Positions 7,310 to 16,600 of a stretch of DNA of 35,292 bases are shown in pieces. How positions within the stretch are numbered: the stretch's first letter is position 1; every line of letters begins with the position of its first letter. A program made the position numbers and the translations under genes. This DNA is from Phycisphaerae bacterium (lineage in GTDB: Bacteria > Planctomycetota > Phycisphaerae > UBA1845). Where the stretch lies: the NCBI GenBank assembly GCA_029260135.1, contig JAJDDV010000091.1:1-35292 (forward strand), written 5' to 3'. Under the pieces are notes generated by a model. The model searched no databases and was not told where the DNA came from. It worked only from the letters and a program-made list of their open reading frames with translations.

Positions 7310-9277
7310 ATGCGACGTAGCGTGAGAATGTATCGGAAGCAACAGATGCACCTAATAATCGTCATCGTGAGTAGCCTCCTGAGCTCGATCAACTGCGCCG
7401 CGCAAGAGGAGGGTGCCGCAAAACGTAAGGGTGTCTCGACCTCTCCCGCCGCATTGATCATCGGACGAGAGAATACCGGCGTTGACGATCGCTATGCCGA
7501 GGAGATCCAGCGTCTCGAGCGCTTCGTCGAACGCCTCATGGGCGAGCATCAAGTCCCGGGTGTCGCAGTCGCTTTCTACAGGGATGATTTCACCTGGAGT
7601 TGCGGTTTCGGGTATGCGAATCTGAAGACAAAGACGCCGGTCCAAGGCGACACCATCTTTCGCTTGGCGTCTGTTACTAAGCCGCTCACCGCAGTCGCGG
7701 CACTCAACCTGGTTGAGGCCGGCCGTCTGGATCTCGACAAGGAGGTTCAGGAATACGTGCCCTATTTCCCAAAGAAACGATGGCCCTTGACCGCCCGACA
7801 TTTGATTGGCCACATGGGCGGCATCCGCGACTATCGCGAGAGCGAACTACATCTCACGACGCACCACACTACACGCCAGGCGATTGAGATCTTCATGGAG
7901 TCCGACCTTATCGCCCAACCGGGGACTGCGAAGCGTTACTCCAGCTACGGCTACGACTTGCTCGGAGGCGTTATCGAGGGTGCAGCGGAAATGCCCTTCG
8001 ACCAGTACCTTCGCGAGCACGTCTGGAACCCCCTGGGCATGAACGACACGATGATGGGAATCGCGTCGCGCGTCGCTGCAAATCAGGCTCAGGGCTACGT
8101 CCTCGGTCCCGGTGGCCCGAAGGATTGCGAATCCGTCGATCTGAGCAGCCGCTTCGCCGCGGGAGGCGTGCTTTCGACCGTTGAGGATCTCATGCGATTC
8201 TCCCGGGGCCTGGACGAAGGAAAAATACTCGATCCAGCTACGCAGATGGAAATGGCCACATCGATGAAGACTCCGGAAGGTCTACCAACGGAATACGGTA
8301 TGGGCTGGGGCGTTGACTGCTTGTCAGGTTTCTGGACGATCCTCCATCCCGGCGGTCAGCAAGGCGCCACGACCATCCTCGTGCGTTTTCCGGGTGAGCG
8401 TTTCGCGGTGGCGGTCTTGTGCAATCTCGAAAATGCGTCTCAGTTTACTTCGAAGTGCGCAGCGGCGGTGTACCAGTTGGTGTTAGGGACGATCAAAACG
8501 CGAGTCGAGTCTGATGCCCCCGAGGACTTCCGAAAACTGCACATGGTCTGGCACACCGGACTTGGCTACATCAGCAAGTTCGGCAAACCGGTGACGCTTG
8601 AAGCGGCCGAGCTCACGCGGTGTTTCGCTTACATCAACGATATCGATTCGACAAAGCCTGGCGCCCGAAGAAAGATCATCCAGGGGCTCTCGGAGGAACA
8701 TGGCTCCGCAGTGTACGCGATCGGTTCCTACATGGCGCATCGACTCGGGGAACGTCATGGCGTCGCACGGCTGGACGAGTATCGACGAGGCGGCGCGATT
8801 CCGTTCTTCGCTGATTACATCGCGATGTACAAGAACGACAGGTCTATTCCGCGCTCCTGTCACTTCTCACGCGACCTCGAAGGCCGGGTGGCGTCGTGGG
8901 AAGATAGCTGGAAACGAACTTGGACCGACGAAACTCGCCGATTTGCCCTGCTCGCGCCAAGTGAATTCAAGGATGCCGCTCCGCGCCTCCTGGAACTCTT
9001 CAAGGGCGAGAGTGTTTTCCCCAGCTTCAATATGCCGTTCGAAATGAACACACTCGCCTACGATCTCAAGTCCAAGGGGGACGCGAAGTCAGGTCTCGAA
9101 CTACTACTCGTCGCCACCGAACTATTCCCCAGTGAGGCGAACCTTTTTGACAGTGTCGGCGAGTTCTACCTGAAAATGGGGCAGAAAGCGAAGGCCACAG
9201 AGTATTATAGTACAGCCCTCAAGAAAGACCCGAACTTGAGAACAGCACGAATCGCACTCAAGAGGCTTGGTCAATAG
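7310..9277 (+). CDS. Secreted LACTB-like serine hydrolase (beta-lactamase fold) with TPR tail
   Basis: The protein has 655 residues from ATG 7310, with a GAGAGGG sequence upstream. The N-terminus is basic and then hydrophobic (LIIVIVSSLLSSINCA), an export signal; the Cys is not in a good lipobox. Residues about 60-400 match the class C beta-lactamase / penicillin-binding-protein-like hydrolase fold. The nucleophile motif is SVTK (Ser121, Lys124), the second motif is YSSYGYDLLG (Tyr210; Tyr-Ser-Ser rather than the usual Tyr-x-Asn, as in LACTB-type proteins), and the third is HPGG (His346). The C-terminal half is a poorly characterised helical region ending in a TPR (FDSVGEFYLKMGQKAKATEY). The family includes peptidases, esterases and some beta-lactamases; a true antibiotic-hydrolysing role is not implied. 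It follows a GntR regulator in the same direction. Confidence 0.9.
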   Translation: MRRSVRMYRKQQMHLIIVIVSSLLSSINCAAQEEGAAKRKGVSTSPAALIIGRENTGVDDRYAEEIQRLERFVERLMGEHQVPGVAVAFYRDDFTWSCGFGYANLKTKTPVQGDTIFRLASVTKPLTAVAALNLVEAGRLDLDKEVQEYVPYFPKKRWPLTARHLIGHMGGIRDYRESELHLTTHHTTRQAIEIFMESDLIAQPGTAKRYSSYGYDLLGGVIEGAAEMPFDQYLREHVWNPLGMNDTMMGIASRVAANQAQGYVLGPGGPKDCESVDLSSRFAAGGVLSTVEDLMRFSRGLDEGKILDPATQMEMATSMKTPEGLPTEYGMGWGVDCLSGFWTILHPGGQQGATTILVRFPGERFAVAVLCNLENASQFTSKCAAAVYQLVLGTIKTRVESDAPEDFRKLHMVWHTGLGYISKFGKPVTLEAAELTRCFAYINDIDSTKPGARRKIIQGLSEEHGSAVYAIGSYMAHRLGERHGVARLDEYRRGGAIPFFADYIAMYKNDRSIPRSCHFSRDLEGRVASWEDSWKRTWTDETRRFALLAPSEFKDAAPRLLELFKGESVFPSFNMPFEMNTLAYDLKSKGDAKSGLELLLVATELFPSEANLFDSVGEFYLKMGQKAKATEYYSTALKKDPNLRTARIALKRLGQ

Positions 9278-9474
9278 TGACTGTGAACATGAAGAGCGAT
9301 AAGAGAACGTCCGGCTCTGGTGGGATCGAACACTCCAATGAGTACCGACGTTGGTGCGATATCCGCTGCCCCGGCTTTGCGTTGCTGTTGGGTCACCAAG
9401 CGAATGTGGCTCGCCGGTCAACTCTTCGATTACGATGGCGAGAACACGCGCCTCCCCCACTCCGCCTTCCGGCG
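9278..9474. other. Convergent intergenic gap
   Basis: This 197-bp gap separates the hydrolase stop (plus) from the kinase stop (minus). I find no clear hairpin terminator in either direction and no credible gene. Confidence 0.5.
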
Positions 9475-12369
9475 TCAGCCGCGGGCGCCATTCAAATCGA
9501 CGAGCCGTCCGAGGTTTTGGCGGAAAAGCTTGTGGCGATGGTCGAGAGAGCTTTGGAAGACCTCTAGGGAGTCGAGGAGAATCTGCTCCGCTTCATCCAG
9601 TCGCCCACGGGCGGCGAGGAGGGCGGCGCGAGCACTCTCCGCCTCGGCGACCAGCCAGTGGTCCTTGCCGAAGGCGTCTCGCCTGATCTGAGAGGCCTCA
9701 GAGAGAAGCGGCTCGGCCGAATCGAAGTCACCCGTTTTGGTCAGGATCATCCCGAGAACCATCATCGATTCAGCAATGTCCGGATGGCGCGGAATAAGGC
9801 GGGAAGCCCGGATCTCCAGCGCGTTCCGAATGAGAGGCTCGGCAGCGGCGTAGTCACCGCTAAGAAACCGCAACCGTGCGAGGTTGTTGATGGTGTTGGC
9901 CGTGTACGGATGCTCGTTCCCATGGAGCCTGCTGGTGAGTGCGATGCCTTGAAGAAAGAGGGGCTCGGCCTCATCATACCTCCCTTGATCGCGGAGGATG
10001 ACGGCCAGAGAGTTGAGATTCTCGGCGAAACCGCGGCTGCCGTCATCGCCGAGCTTTCGTCTTTCGTCCAGTGAGGCGCGGATGAGGGTCTCGGCTGAAT
10101 CGTAATCCCCCTTAGCCCAGAGCACCCCGCCGAGGCGCGCCAAGGCCGCCAAACTGTTTCGGGTGGTGCCGAGGACTGAGTTCTCGCATGACGCGAGTGC
10201 TTCACGGGCGAGCCTCTCGGCGGTGCCGATGTCGCCGTTATCAACGTACAGCGCGGACAGCAAGGACAGGCCTGGGAATCTCACCGGGGTTTGGGGTCCG
10301 TGCTTTCGATGGACAAACTCCAACCATTCCCGGCAGTACTGCTCAGCCCGAGCATACTCCCCCTTTGCGTGGGCGTCCCAGGCTCGAAAGATCTTCGCGT
10401 GTTTACCGACATCCTCGCCCGTCTCGGAATGCTGCTGTGCGGCGTTCAACGTTGCCTGCAGGACCTCGTTGGCGCCTGCCAGGTCGCCGCACTCGCGAAA
10501 CTTCGCCGCAATGTCCAGACCGATCGCGACGGACTGCGGATCGGAGTCGAACGGCGGTGCACGTCGCAGTGACAAGGCCTCGGCCAGCAACGCCAGCGCG
10601 TCTGCGTTGTCGCCCAGCCCGGCGCGAGCCGACGCCAGGTTGGCGACAACCCCGGCCATACGCGAATGGTCTGGAGTGGGCAGCTCGCGCAGCATCGCCA
10701 AGCATGGTTCGTAGGCCGTGAATGCCGCTTTGAAGTCGTTCTTGGCCAGATGCATGTCGCCGAGGTTGGCCAGCGCGTCGGCGACTTTCATGTGCCCGAC
10801 GCCGTACCAAGCCCTACTGAGGGCGAGGGCCATGTCGAATTGTTGCTCGGCCTCCTCGAACAGACCGAGGCTGACGTAGCTTCTACCCAAGGAACTTCGG
10901 ACGGCGGCCGCGTTCTCGGGGTATTCGTACAGTTCTCCCTCGACGCGCCCGGCCAGATGATCCAGCGTCTCCCGCAAAGCAAGGGCGCCGGGCTTGGCGT
11001 ATCGGGAAACTTGCGTGGTCACGAGGTCCTGCAGCAGCTCTGTTACGGTCCAGGCCCGCTGTGCCTCCGCCCGAGACTTGCCGGCTTCGGCGTCGGCCCG
11101 ATCTCGAGCGTCCACCATGGCGGCGAGATGGTCTTGAGCAAGCCGCTCCGCCCGGTGGGCGCGTGCGTACAGGGCGCTCATCGAGATGCCGAAGCCGATT
11201 ACCAGAACAAGGGAGGCCGCCGCGGCCCCAAAGGGAAGCTTGTGACGGGCAACCAGCTTGCGGAGTTGGTACATACTGGTAGGGGGGCGCGCGAGAATCG
11301 GTTGCCCGCTCAGGTACCGGTCGAGGTCTTCCGCCAGAGCGAGTGCGGTTTGGTACCGCCGCGACGGTTCCTTATCCAATACCTTGAGGATGATCGTCTC
11401 GAGGTCCCCGCGCAACGTCCGGTCGATACTACTGGGTCTTCGGGGCGGGTCGTCGCAGATGTGCTGTACGGCGCCTTCGCGCATGCCCTGGTTGACGTCG
11501 TGAGGGCGCTGCCCTGTCAGCAGCTCGAAGAGAATGACACCGAGCGCGTAGACGTCACAGCGCAGGTCAAGGTCAACGGAACACCCGCGCAGTTGCTCCG
11601 GACTCATATACGGCAGTGTGCCCTGGCGCCGGCCGACGTCCGTCACACTGCTGACGATCGTCGCGTCGGGATCCACGATACGTGCGAGCCCGAAGTCCAG
11701 GATCTTGGGGTGCCCGTCCGAGTCGACGAGGATGTTCGATGGCTTGATGTCCAGGTGAATCACGCCTCGTTGATGGGCGTAGTTGATCGCCTGGCAGATT
11801 CGACCGAAGAGCGCTAAGCGCTCCCGGTTGGAGAGCCCGGCGCGGAGCACGTACGCGTCAAGCGGAACACCGTGCACCAGCTCCATCAACAGATAGTGTT
11901 GTCCATCGGAGGTGTGCCCCGCGTCGTAGATGGCCGCGATGTTGGCATGCCTGAGACGAGCAAGTGCCTGCGCTTCCCGCCGGAACAGTTTGAGGCGATA
12001 CGTGTCTGTGCGAGCACTCCCCGTGAGCACCTTGACGGCCACCTCCCGTCGAGGGTTCTGCTGTCTCGCCTCGTAGACGATTCCCATCCCGCCGCGCCCG
12101 ATTTCTCTGACGACGGGATGACCATCGATGGCGTCGGGGGTATTCGGGACCTGGGGCTGCGGCACGCACGCCTGAGCGAACGGGGACTGCAAGGACTCGG
12201 CCAGCCGCAGGTTTTCCGCCACCTCATTCGCCAGTCCCTTGCACTTCGAGCAAGCCGAGAGGTGCTCGCGGATCTCGCCGTGCTGCCTACTCGTCAGATT
12301 CCCTTCGACGAACGCCTCCAATCTTCCCAGCTCATGGCACGGCACGTGGCACCTCCCCCAGAACGCCAT
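9475..12369 (-). CDS. Transmembrane Ser/Thr kinase with N-terminal anti-sigma-type zinc finger and TPRs (pair 2)
   Basis: The protein has 964 residues from ATG 12369, which has AGGAG 7 bases upstream. A GTG at 12345 with GGAGGT 5 bases upstream is a serious alternative that removes 8 residues. Residues 11-43 form a zf-HC2-like zinc site: Cys11, then His36-x3-Cys40-x2-Cys43, the arrangement of zinc-binding anti-sigma factors. The kinase domain has GRGGMG (91-96), Lys113, HLD at 205-207 in place of HRD, then IKPSN, DFG (225-227) and SPEQ (256-259). A membrane segment lies at about 379-400, followed by a coiled stretch and TPRs from about 490 to the end. The gene overlaps the sigma gene by 38 bp, so translation is probably coupled. 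The zinc finger suggests direct binding of that sigma factor (inference). Confidence 0.93.
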   Translation of the reverse strand: MAFWGRCHVPCHELGRLEAFVEGNLTSRQHGEIREHLSACSKCKGLANEVAENLRLAESLQSPFAQACVPQPQVPNTPDAIDGHPVVREIGRGGMGIVYEARQQNPRREVAVKVLTGSARTDTYRLKLFRREAQALARLRHANIAAIYDAGHTSDGQHYLLMELVHGVPLDAYVLRAGLSNRERLALFGRICQAINYAHQRGVIHLDIKPSNILVDSDGHPKILDFGLARIVDPDATIVSSVTDVGRRQGTLPYMSPEQLRGCSVDLDLRCDVYALGVILFELLTGQRPHDVNQGMREGAVQHICDDPPRRPSSIDRTLRGDLETIILKVLDKEPSRRYQTALALAEDLDRYLSGQPILARPPTSMYQLRKLVARHKLPFGAAAASLVLVIGFGISMSALYARAHRAERLAQDHLAAMVDARDRADAEAGKSRAEAQRAWTVTELLQDLVTTQVSRYAKPGALALRETLDHLAGRVEGELYEYPENAAAVRSSLGRSYVSLGLFEEAEQQFDMALALSRAWYGVGHMKVADALANLGDMHLAKNDFKAAFTAYEPCLAMLRELPTPDHSRMAGVVANLASARAGLGDNADALALLAEALSLRRAPPFDSDPQSVAIGLDIAAKFRECGDLAGANEVLQATLNAAQQHSETGEDVGKHAKIFRAWDAHAKGEYARAEQYCREWLEFVHRKHGPQTPVRFPGLSLLSALYVDNGDIGTAERLAREALASCENSVLGTTRNSLAALARLGGVLWAKGDYDSAETLIRASLDERRKLGDDGSRGFAENLNSLAVILRDQGRYDEAEPLFLQGIALTSRLHGNEHPYTANTINNLARLRFLSGDYAAAEPLIRNALEIRASRLIPRHPDIAESMMVLGMILTKTGDFDSAEPLLSEASQIRRDAFGKDHWLVAEAESARAALLAARGRLDEAEQILLDSLEVFQSSLDHRHKLFRQNLGRLVDLNGARG

Positions 12370-12949
12370 CCTCGAACTCCTCGCGGAGTAGTCGAATGCG
12401 CTTCAAGATCCGATGCTTGGCGTTGTAGACGGCTTTGACCGTGGTTCCCAACGCGGTGGCTGCCTCCGCCGTTGTTCGCTGCTGCAGTACCACCAACTCG
12501 AACGCACCGTACGTGGCTGGCGTTGCTTCCCGGCGAGCCCGTTCGAGGCACTCCTGAAGAATGCTGCGGTTCCATTCCTGTTCCCACCGGGCGTTGGGCG
12601 AGACGGGGTCGGCAACCGCCGACCAGAACGTGGTGTCCATGCCGGGTGCGATCAGAAGGTCGCGTCGGGCTCGCTTGCGGCGGGCGTTGAGGGTCTGGCG
12701 ATGCGCAATACCGAAGAGCCAGTGGCTGAGCCGTCCCTTCGATCTGTCGAAGGAGCCCTCGCGATAGAGCAGAGAGAAAACGACAAGCGTTTCCTGGGCG
12801 ACATCCTCTGCGTCCGCGCCGGGAAGACCCATACTCTTGGCCAAGGACACAATGGGGGGGCGGAGCCGGCGTGAAAGGTGTCCCCAAGCGGGATCCCGGT
12901 CCGATGTGCAAAGGCCCTCGAGTAACGTCGTCGTCGTGGTCCAATCCAC
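12332..12949 (-). CDS. ECF sigma factor (pair 2)
   Basis: The protein has 205 residues from a GTG at 12949-12947, with AGGGG 7 bases upstream. Region 2 is classical, with DAEDVAQETLVVF (residues 46-58) and a GRLSHWLFGIAHRQTLNARR stretch (72-91). Region 4 has a helix-turn-helix (TTAEAATALGTTVKAVYNAK, 159-178). The protein should recruit RNA polymerase to its own promoter class. Its 3' end overlaps the kinase gene, which carries an anti-sigma-like zinc finger. It is only distantly similar to the sigma factors at 2870 and 17709. Confidence 0.92.
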   Translation of the reverse strand: MDWTTTTTLLEGLCTSDRDPAWGHLSRRLRPPIVSLAKSMGLPGADAEDVAQETLVVFSLLYREGSFDRSKGRLSHWLFGIAHRQTLNARRKRARRDLLIAPGMDTTFWSAVADPVSPNARWEQEWNRSILQECLERARREATPATYGAFELVVLQQRTTAEAATALGTTVKAVYNAKHRILKRIRLLREEFEDGVLGEVPRAVP

Positions 12950-12995
12950 CGTTAACCCCTCAGACTGCGGGAAAGTGTCTCCCTAGACCCTTTCG

Positions 12996-13024
12996 ATTTT
13001 AGCACAACTCCCAAGCTCTGTCCA
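12996..13024 (-). promoter_or_regulatory. Sigma-70-like promoter for sigma/kinase operon 2
   Basis: On the minus strand, TGGACA (13024-13019) and TAAAAT (13001-12996) are separated by exactly 17 bp. Transcription would start near 12989, leaving a leader of about 40 bases before the GTG at 12949. Both hexamers differ from consensus at one position. Confidence 0.6.
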
Positions 13025-13064
13025 TCCAAGGATGCCCTTCGTATGGCCGGAGACCCACCGATCG

Positions 13065-13350
13065 GGCGTGAGGTCTGGTGGAGATCAACGTGCCGCCAAG
13101 TTCCAACCTGACGAAGAAGAGCACATAATAACGGGTAAGGCCGAAGCGGAACCAAACCTCGACAGTGAACAGATCTACAGCGGCTAGGCAATCCCACTGC
13201 GACTTGAGAAAAGTCGACCAAGGTATCCGTTCCCGACGCTCGGGCGCCGGTACGATGCCATGCGCCTTCAGAATGTTGCGGACCGTTTCACGGGCCACGA
13301 CATGACCGAGATTGAAGCGTGCATCTCTGATCGTTGTGTGACCGCCGCCC
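13065..13350 (-). pseudogene. Internal fragment of integrase-type transposase
   Basis: The minus strand encodes VARETVRNIL-like and PWSTFLKSQWDCLAA sequence and continues through FGLTRYYVLFFVRL, matching the middle of the transposase at 26396-27474. Both ends of that gene are missing and the downstream sequence is diverged. The Tyr codon that is a stop in the larger copy is still Tyr here. Confidence 0.75.
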
Positions 13351-13567
13351 AGCTACGGGTATAGGCCGTGGCGCACTGTGCCAACGAGAGGACGTGGCGC
13401 ATTGCCGACTTCACACGGCTCGGCCAACCACGCGGCACCGGTAAACTGAACGGTTTTGCGTGCATGGCAATATCGCCTCCGAAGCTCGTCGGTTTCGATT
13501 ATAACCGCTTACACGGGAAGGCCTTACAGGCGATCTTGGACGGCGCAAATATCGGTGGACCAGTACA
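13346..13567 (-). mobile_element. 5' end fragment of a second insertion sequence (MHA-type transposase)
   Basis: The minus strand starts TGTACTGGTCCACC at 13567, has an ATG at 13465, and encodes about 40 residues beginning MHAKPFSLPVPRGW. It aligns without gaps from the end to the start codon (105 bp each) with 35106-35210 at the right window edge. The coding part then breaks off into the other transposase fragment. A TATAAT in the leader could be the element's own -10 box. Confidence 0.75.
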
Positions 13568-13642
13568 CCGCCGAGACCGCTGCCACGAGAAAACTCCCGC
13601 GATCCGGATTGAGTTTTTGCTGGGGACAAGTACAGCGCCCGA
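13568..13642. other. Short gap between IS fragment and kinase 3
   Basis: These 75 bp lie downstream of the kinase stop and hold no gene or clear terminator. Small plus-strand frames across 13368-13860 look like shadows of the kinase and of the IS remnants. Confidence 0.4.
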
Positions 13643-16600
13643 CTATTCGCCGACATCCTTCGATAACAGGCGTTCGTAATACCGGGCGCGCTCGGGCTGA
13701 TGGCGAATCCTATAGAGCGCGACGAGCTCTCGGACCACAGCCGGCAGCAGGTCAGCATGACAGTACTCGTTGTCCGCCAAGCGTTCATAGGCCTGCAAGA
13801 ACCTTGGTTCAGCCTCGGAGGTTCGTCGTTGCCCGATCAGGCTGCGACCAAGAGCGATAAGCGTGTGAGCCGTGTTGCATTCGAGAGAGAGACGATAGGG
13901 TTCCCTCTCCGGATCCGCGAGGGCGGCCTCCCGCCAATCCAAGCACTCGCACAAGTACTGTTCGGCTTCGTCGTGCTTTTCGTGCCGGTTCACCAGATCG
14001 CCCAGTTCGAAGAGTGAGATCGCGATGTCGAGATGTCCTTCCGGGAAAGCCTCGCGTCGCGCGGCCAGAGTGTCACGATACACCTGCTCCGCGGCGTCAG
14101 TATCGCCTGTTCGTTCGAGGATGCGGACCAACAGCACTTCATACTCAGCCCTTTCCGACGAGTGTTCGAGCGGCGCCTGATTCAGTGCCTGGCGGGCGAA
14201 CTTGATCGCCGCATCCTCATTTCCGACCGCCTCGTAGGCTCGCGCAACGGTGTATCGGTTGTAGTGGTAGCTCTCAGGGCTACGTTCCATGCCGAGAAGC
14301 GCCAAGGAAAGGGCGGTCTGCGGATCTCGAAGACCTTCCGGCAGCACTGTTAGCAGCGCGCGGGCATGGCAGTTCAGTGCGTAGGCGTCGGGGTCCGGAC
14401 CCGAAGCGGCAGCCGCGCGCAGTTCCAATGCCTCTTCAGAAAAGACTCGGCCTTCGTCCGCACTTCCCTGGGCGCCCAATGCTGCCACGAGCAACTCCAA
14501 GTACCAGGCGTAACTCACGTTGGGACGGGCCTTGATAAGACGCTCAACAGCCAGCGCCTGACGCGATCGAGCTTCCGCTTCGGCGTAGCGACCCAGCTTC
14601 AGCCACGCATACCCGAGCAGTCCAAGCGCGCGTGCGGAGACTTGACGTTTCTGGAGTCCGGTGTGCTCGGAGATTTCCAAAACGGATGTACACACGCCGA
14701 CAACGTCGGCGTAGTCGCTCTCACGTAGGAGGTCGGTCGCCAGGTAGAGCATCTCTTCGAGCGTGTCCGGATGAGAGGGACCAAGGACCCGTCGTGCGGC
14801 GGCGACCGTTTGCGCGGTCAGGGCCCGCGACTCGTCGACCCGATCCTGCGTGCGAAGCAGCAGCGCAAGGTTTCTCATGGCCCGAATCGTTCGCGGATGA
14901 TCCGAGCCCGATACGCGTGTCAGGCCGGCGAATCCCTTGCGAAGGAACCGTTCCGCCTTCCCCAAGCGCCGTTGAATGCACAGCGTGGTACCCAGGTCGA
15001 CCATCGCCGCGAACGTCTCCGGATGCTCGTCGCCGAATTGGCGCTGCGCTTCCGCAAGAGCGGCTCGCTGCAATTGTTCGTTAGCGGCGCGACGATCACT
15101 GCCGCTCAGGCCGACATTTGCCAGCCGGCTTTGAATGACCTTCGTGCGAGCGTCTTCGTCGCCAAAGCGCTGGCGACACTGTTCCAGGCAGTCCGACAAC
15201 AGAACTCGAGCGTCGTCGTGCCGACCATTCAGGAAGTATACTCGCGCCGTTTCGACCGCGATGTCTAGCGTCAACTCCTCGTCAGCCCCTAACAACTGGC
15301 GGCTCGCTGCGAGGGCATTTCCCGCAAGCATCTCCGCTTTCCTGAGCCGGCCCGCGTTGGTGGTCGCCGTCACCAAGTCCAGCGTAGCGCGAAGCACCAT
15401 TTCGTCACTCGCGCCGTGGAGCGCCTCGAGCGTATCCACCGCGGCAGCAAAATGTCTAGCCGCCGCGTCGTACTGCCCCAATGACTGGTAGACCTGACCG
15501 AGTGTCGAACGGATGGACGCCTCGATCTCCGGCCGCTCCTGGAACGCCGAGTCGATCCGCTGCGAAGCGTTGGCGAGGATCTCCTCGACCGTGACCTTGC
15601 GACCGAGTGCGTTCTCCGGTCTGACAGAGGTCAACAAGTCCTCGACCAGGAATCGCTTGATGGCCTGCGCGGTCTGGGCCTCCCTTTCGGCTTCAATTCG
15701 GCGTTGGGCCTCGCCGACTTCGGCGGTGCGTGCGCGCGCATAAAGAGCGCTCATACCGACCGCAAAACCGAGGCTCGATACACCCAAGATCGCTAGCAGG
15801 AAGAATGGCAGCTTGTGTCGCCGGATGAGCTTCCTGAGGTGATAGATCGTGCTCGGGGCTCGGGCCAGGATGGGTCGATGTTCGATATACCGTTCTACGT
15901 CCTCGGCCAGCGCGATCGCACTTTGGTAGCGTCGCTCCGGTTCTTTGGCCAGACACTTGAGTACGATCGTGTCGACATCCTCATCGAGCCCCGCCCGCAA
16001 CTCGCTCGGGGGAACCGGCTCCGACTCCAGAATGTGAGTCAGCATTTGCGGCACACTCCCTGTCTGTGGGGTCGGCAGTCGTCCGGTGAGCATCTGGTAG
16101 AGAATCACGCCGAGGGAGTAGACGTCGGTTCGCAGGTCGATTTGGCCGGATGGTCCGGCGGCCTGTTCCGGGCTGGCCCACGGCAACGATCCCACGAACT
16201 GCCCCGTTATGGTCATGTTGCGCCATTGGCTGGGCTCGTTGACCTGGTCGGTCGTCATTTTGGCCAGCCCGAAGTCAAGGACGTGAGGTTCTCCGCGGTC
16301 ATCCACGCGGATGTTGCTGGGCTTGAGGTCCCGGTGAATCACGCCACGTAAATGAGCCGCGTTGACCGCGTTGCAGATCTTGATGAGCAGGCGAAGCGTT
16401 TCCGGAACCGTCGCCTCAGAGGTGGACATGAAGGTGTCCAACGCCTGCCCTTCGATGTAGTCCATGACGAAATAGTGGCACCCCATGGACGTTCCACTGT
16501 CGTGAACGCTAACGATGTTGGGATGCTGGAGTTGGGCGAGAATGCGAACCTCGCGTTGCAGACGGGCTCGGTCCGAGGGCTCGTGAAACGGCGCATTTCG

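Noticed and set aside
9277..9567. Small plus-strand frame after the hydrolase
   Set aside because: It overlaps the kinase 2 3' end and has no ribosome binding site or recognisable sequence.
13368..13679. Plus-strand open frame of 103 codons
   Set aside because: It lies antisense to the IS fragment and kinase 3 and has no domain or start context.
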